64,000 bases of DNA from Halovenus sp037080055 (GTDB lineage Archaea; Halobacteriota; Halobacteria; Halobacteriales; Haloarculaceae): positions 223,835 through 287,834 of the forward strand of contig NZ_JBAOJI010000004.1 of assembly GCF_037080055.1 (NCBI RefSeq), given 5' to 3'. Of the stretch, positions 61,155-64,000 are shown piece by piece; position 1 is the stretch's first letter; the number at the start of each line of letters is the position of its first letter. Below the pieces are notes generated by a model that was not told the origin of the DNA, did no database searches, and was given only the letters and a program-made list of their open reading frames with translations. Both the position numbers and the translations under genes were made by a program.

Positions 61155-63353
61155 TTACCGCGGTGCGAGCAGTTCGATCGGATGTGGGACCGGTCGGTCG
61201 TAGAGGTAATCGAGTTGGGCCTGACAGGAGGTGCCGCTGGCGGCGATGCGCTCGCCGCTGACCTCACCGAGGTCGTCCTGGAGATGCTCGCCGACAGCGC
61301 GGGCCACGTCGGCGTACTCCTCCTTGTAGCCGAAACTGCCGGCCATCCCGCAGCACTCGACATCGGAGGTTCGAACGTCGTAGCCCGCCCGGTCGAGCAG
61401 TTCCGTCGTGTACTCCGCCAGGCCGAGGGTGCGTTGCTGGCAGTGGCTGTGGTAAGCCAGCGAAACGTCCTCGGTCGCCCGCAGCGAGTCGATCTCCTGG
61501 CCGTTTTCGAGCAACCCGTAGACGAACTCACAGATCTCGTAGGTGTGCTCGGCGAGTCGGTCTGCGGAGCGTTCGGGCAGCAGTTTCTCGTAGTCGTTGC
61601 GGAACATCGCCGCGTCGCTCGGTTCGACGACGACCACGTCGCGGCCCTGGTCGATGTGGGTGACCAACGTTCCGTGGACGGACTCGGCTTTCCCGCGGGC
61701 AGTTTCGATCATTCCCTGTGAGAGCGGGGCGCGACCGCTCTCTCCGACCGCCGGGATGTGGACCCGCACGTCGAGCGCTTCGAGCGCGCGGACAGCCGCC
61801 TTCCCGCGGTCGGGATCGAAGTAATCCGTGTAGAGGTCGGGGTAGAGAACCACATCGCGCTCGGGGTTGACGACCTGTGGGCCGCGCTCGGCGTACCACT
61901 CCCGCAGCGTTTCGCCGGCGAGTTCGGGCAACTCTCGGTCGGTATCGACGCCGAACGCCGAGGAGAGGACACGCTTGCCGAGGCTGGAACTCGTGACGGC
62001 GTTGGCCAGCCGCGGACTCACATTCCCGAGTTTCGCGAACCGCTCGATGTTGCCAAAGAGCCACTTCTGGCGGTCCAGCCCGCCAGTTTCCTCGTCGGGC
62101 TGGAGTCCCTCGACCAGATAGTCGAAGGTGTCGGTGTCGGCCTCGCGGTTCAGCCTGTTGCGGACGACGGTGTTGATCCAGGAGATGTCGATGTCGACCG
62201 GACACTTGGGCTCACAGCGCGAACAGCCCGTACAGAGGTCGTTCATCTCGTCGGCACTTTCCAGTCCGTGGACACCGGCCTCCCAGCCAGTCCCGATACC
62301 GCCGGTGTAGGTCTCGCCGCCGAAGCCGTGGCCGCCGACGGTCTGGAAGTTCGAGCAGGCGTTCGAGCAGGCCCCACAGCGGATGCAGTACAGCGTCTCT
62401 CGCAACTGTTCGTCTTCGCGCATCCCCATCCGGCCGTTGTCCAACAGGATGAGGTGGAAATCCCGGTCGTCGGCGTCGCGGAACTCGTCGGCCTCGAAGT
62501 CCGGAACCGGCGTGTCGACCGGCGGCGTCAACAGCGAGACGTAGGAGGTGATGTCCTGTCCGGTTCCAGTGCGGGCGATCAGTTCCGTGAAGGGCTGGAG
62601 ATCAGCCAGCGAGGGGACGAGTTTCTCGATGCCGGCGACGGCGATGTGCGTGTCCGGTGTGACCGCCGTCTTCCGGGCGTTGCCCTCGTTGGTGACGAGC
62701 ATGAGCGTCCCCGTCTCGGCGACGACAAAGTTCGCGCCCGTCATGCCCACGTCGGCGTTTCTGATCTCCTCGCCGACCTTCTCGCGGGCGAAGTCGGTCA
62801 GTTCCTGGGGGTTCTCGGTCAGGGCGTCGTCGCCGGAGAGATCGAATTCGCGGTTGAACAGTTCGGCAATCTCCGCGGAGGATTTGTGCATCGCCGGCCC
62901 GATCAGATGGGAGGGCTTCTCCTCGGCCATCTGGATGACGTACTCGCCGAGGTCGGTCTCGATCACGTCGTACCCTTCGGATTCGAGGTGGTCGTTGACC
63001 TCGATTTCCTCGGTGGTCATCGACTTGCTCTTGGCCAGGGTCTGTGCATCCTGCTCGGCCATGATCTCCTCGACGATCCGGTTTGCGTCCTCGGCGTTCT
63101 GAGCGACGTGGACCTCGCCGCCGTTGGCCTCGACAGCCTCGTCGACCTGTCCGATCAGCGACGGCAGATCCTCGATAGCGTTCTCCTTGATCTCGCGAGC
63201 CGCCGCCCGCAGGTCCTCGTAGCTGTCGAACTGTTCGAGGGCGTAGTCGGAGAGTTGGTTGACCGTCCGGGTGTTCTGGCCGACGGCCGCCCCCTCGGTT
63301 TCGATCAGGCGGCGCAACTCCGTGGCCGTCCCCTCGCGGTCGGGTTTGCTCAT
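61155..63353 (-). CDS. Lactate-utilisation LutB/LutA fusion iron-sulfur protein
   Basis: 732 residues. The N-terminal half is an LUD domain plus two [4Fe-4S] clusters as in LutB: CIRCGACSNAC near 330 and CTGCSRCEPKC near 370. The C-terminal part (from about 440) contains a cysteine-rich CCG domain of the LutA/GlpC heterodisulfide-reductase type: HSHCQQ and VECCGMAGSFG. In bacteria LutA, LutB and LutC are separate parts of L-lactate oxidation to pyruvate; here A and B are one chain. It overlaps lutC by 4 bases (ATGA). Confidence 0.92.
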   Translation of the reverse strand: MSKPDREGTATELRRLIETEGAAVGQNTRTVNQLSDYALEQFDSYEDLRAAAREIKENAIEDLPSLIGQVDEAVEANGGEVHVAQNAEDANRIVEEIMAEQDAQTLAKSKSMTTEEIEVNDHLESEGYDVIETDLGEYVIQMAEEKPSHLIGPAMHKSSAEIAELFNREFDLSGDDALTENPQELTDFAREKVGEEIRNADVGMTGANFVVAETGTLMLVTNEGNARKTAVTPDTHIAVAGIEKLVPSLADLQPFTELIARTGTGQDITSYVSLLTPPVDTPVPDFEADEFRDADDRDFHLILLDNGRMGMREDEQLRETLYCIRCGACSNACSNFQTVGGHGFGGETYTGGIGTGWEAGVHGLESADEMNDLCTGCSRCEPKCPVDIDISWINTVVRNRLNREADTDTFDYLVEGLQPDEETGGLDRQKWLFGNIERFAKLGNVSPRLANAVTSSSLGKRVLSSAFGVDTDRELPELAGETLREWYAERGPQVVNPERDVVLYPDLYTDYFDPDRGKAAVRALEALDVRVHIPAVGESGRAPLSQGMIETARGKAESVHGTLVTHIDQGRDVVVVEPSDAAMFRNDYEKLLPERSADRLAEHTYEICEFVYGLLENGQEIDSLRATEDVSLAYHSHCQQRTLGLAEYTTELLDRAGYDVRTSDVECCGMAGSFGYKEEYADVARAVGEHLQDDLGEVSGERIAASGTSCQAQLDYLYDRPVPHPIELLAPR

Positions 63354-63850
63354 CGATCCTCCAGCACGAGAATGTGGACCTCGTGCGGCCCGTGTACCCC
63401 CTGGATCAGCGTCCCCATGTCGGCGGTGGCGCTCGGCCCCGTCGCCAGCACCTGCGTGTCCGTCCCCTCACGGAAATCGTCGCTCAACCGCTCGTAGGCG
63501 GCCTTCATGTCGGGTTCGATCCCGCTGGCCGGCAGGACGGCAACGTGTCGCGGGGCGTAGAGGCTGACGAGTTCGGTCCCCGCGGCGTCGCTGGGCAGCG
63601 TGACGGTACCGTACTCGCCGATACCGATTCGGGCCGGCGTGACGCCCGTCTGGGCCCACTGCAGTTCGCCGGGTGTAAACTCCGTCTCGACGGCTGTTTC
63701 CGCGAGTGAAACCCCCTCGAAGGGAAGCGGTGTCCCGACGGCCGGCGCTTCGATAGCCGACTGCAGCGTCTCGGCGAACTCCTCGGCCGTCGTCTCGTGG
63801 ACGGTGGCCGTCCCGCCGACCGACTCACGGAACGATTGTACAGAACTCAT
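63350..63850 (-). CDS. lutC: LUD-domain protein LutC
   Basis: 166 residues, consisting of the LUD domain. Recognisable parts are ARIGIGEYGTVTLPSD, the VSLYAPRHVAVLP strand, the ATGPSATADM motif and a terminal GVHGPHEVHILVLED strand. LutC is the third subunit of the lactate-oxidising complex. It is the upstream gene of the pair. It may be shorter than bacterial LutC because its N-terminal segment is reduced. Confidence 0.92.
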   Translation of the reverse strand: MSSVQSFRESVGGTATVHETTAEEFAETLQSAIEAPAVGTPLPFEGVSLAETAVETEFTPGELQWAQTGVTPARIGIGEYGTVTLPSDAAGTELVSLYAPRHVAVLPASGIEPDMKAAYERLSDDFREGTDTQVLATGPSATADMGTLIQGVHGPHEVHILVLEDR

Positions 63851-63923
63851 GTTCTGCGATAACTAACCGCAGCACCCTAACGTTTTCCCGGACCTGCCGG
63901 CCCTGGCCGCTCGCCTATTATAG

Positions 63924-64000
63924 CGCAGTGTTCAGATAAGGATTGAAGAGTGAGGCGAGGCGTTTTTTGAGTGTTCATGCCAGAAAACGCCCGCCTCAGC
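63924..64000 (+). mobile_element. Left end of an IS6-family insertion sequence (partial)
   Basis: The sequence from about 63924 (gcagtgttcagataagg) resembles the inverted-repeat end of haloarchaeal IS6-type elements (ISH14/15 group). A start codon follows at 63977 and the first eight codons (MPENARLS) fit the N-terminus I remember for their transposases. The rest lies beyond the window. IR boundaries and target duplication cannot be checked from one end. Confidence 0.58.
63977..64000 (+). CDS. Transposase start of the IS6-type element (partial)
   Basis: Only the first eight codons (MPENARLS) are visible. They match my recollection of haloarchaeal IS6-family transposase starts. Identification depends on this short match plus the IR-like sequence upstream, so it is tentative. 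Confidence 0.5.

Overview
The window comes from a haloarchaeon (class Halobacteria). The evidence is high GC with very acidic predicted proteins, TATA boxes about 25 bases upstream of mostly leaderless start codons, RadA, aEF-2 with the diphthamide site, Mre11-Rad50, PurO-type IMP cyclohydrolase, an archaeal 7S (SRP) RNA, HalOD1 and Bat-type regulators, and Tat lipoproteins. I do not assign a genus. Nearly all of it looks like core chromosome. The only mobile-element sequence is the left end of an IS6-type insertion sequence at the right edge.

Layout. 1-5.4 kb: PH-like protein (cut by the window), UspA, a coproheme decarboxylase/ABM fusion, a lipoprotein, radA. 5.5-11.1 kb: CPBP protease, thrC, a small regulator, a histidine phosphatase, larE, purO. 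11.1-14.8 kb: tRNA-Gln with a duplicated 3' end downstream, an HtpX-like protease, a PQQ-like lipoprotein, a zinc-finger microprotein, a methyltransferase, SRP RNA. 14.9-16.3 kb: ferritin-like protein plus DtxR-type regulator and membrane microproteins. 16.3-22.6 kb: lysA, dapE and metS, with a decayed tandem duplication between dapE and metS. 22.5-27.3 kb: SRPBCC protein, FAD protein, an unknown protein, aEF-2. The aEF-2 gene has an array of hairpins on each side. 27.7-30.9 kb: lipoprotein, membrane-anchored sulfite-oxidase-type molybdoenzyme, small HTH protein and membrane protein. 30.9-35.6 kb: HExxH protein, then mre11-rad50. 35.7-42.5 kb: signalling block with a double KaiC-like ATPase and three histidine kinases. 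42.6-48.9 kb: two GT4 glycosyltransferases, two alkaline-phosphatase-superfamily proteins, a flippase-like protein and a DedA protein, probably making a cell-surface glycoconjugate. 48.9-58.4 kb: HalOD1 and Bat-type regulators, an arylsulfotransferase-like propeller, an esterase, zinc-ribbon proteins including a tandem 55-residue pair, RNase HII, another kinase, an IclR regulator. 58.6-63.9 kb: an ABC exporter and a lactate-utilisation pair (LutB/LutA fusion plus LutC).

The most unusual items are: the array of four hairpin units with different stems but the same layout upstream of aEF-2; the fossil metS/dapE junction; the duplicated tRNA-Gln 3' end, which looks like an integration scar; the KaiC-kinase-kinase operon with degenerate receiver domains; and several microprotein genes recognisable from their promoters.
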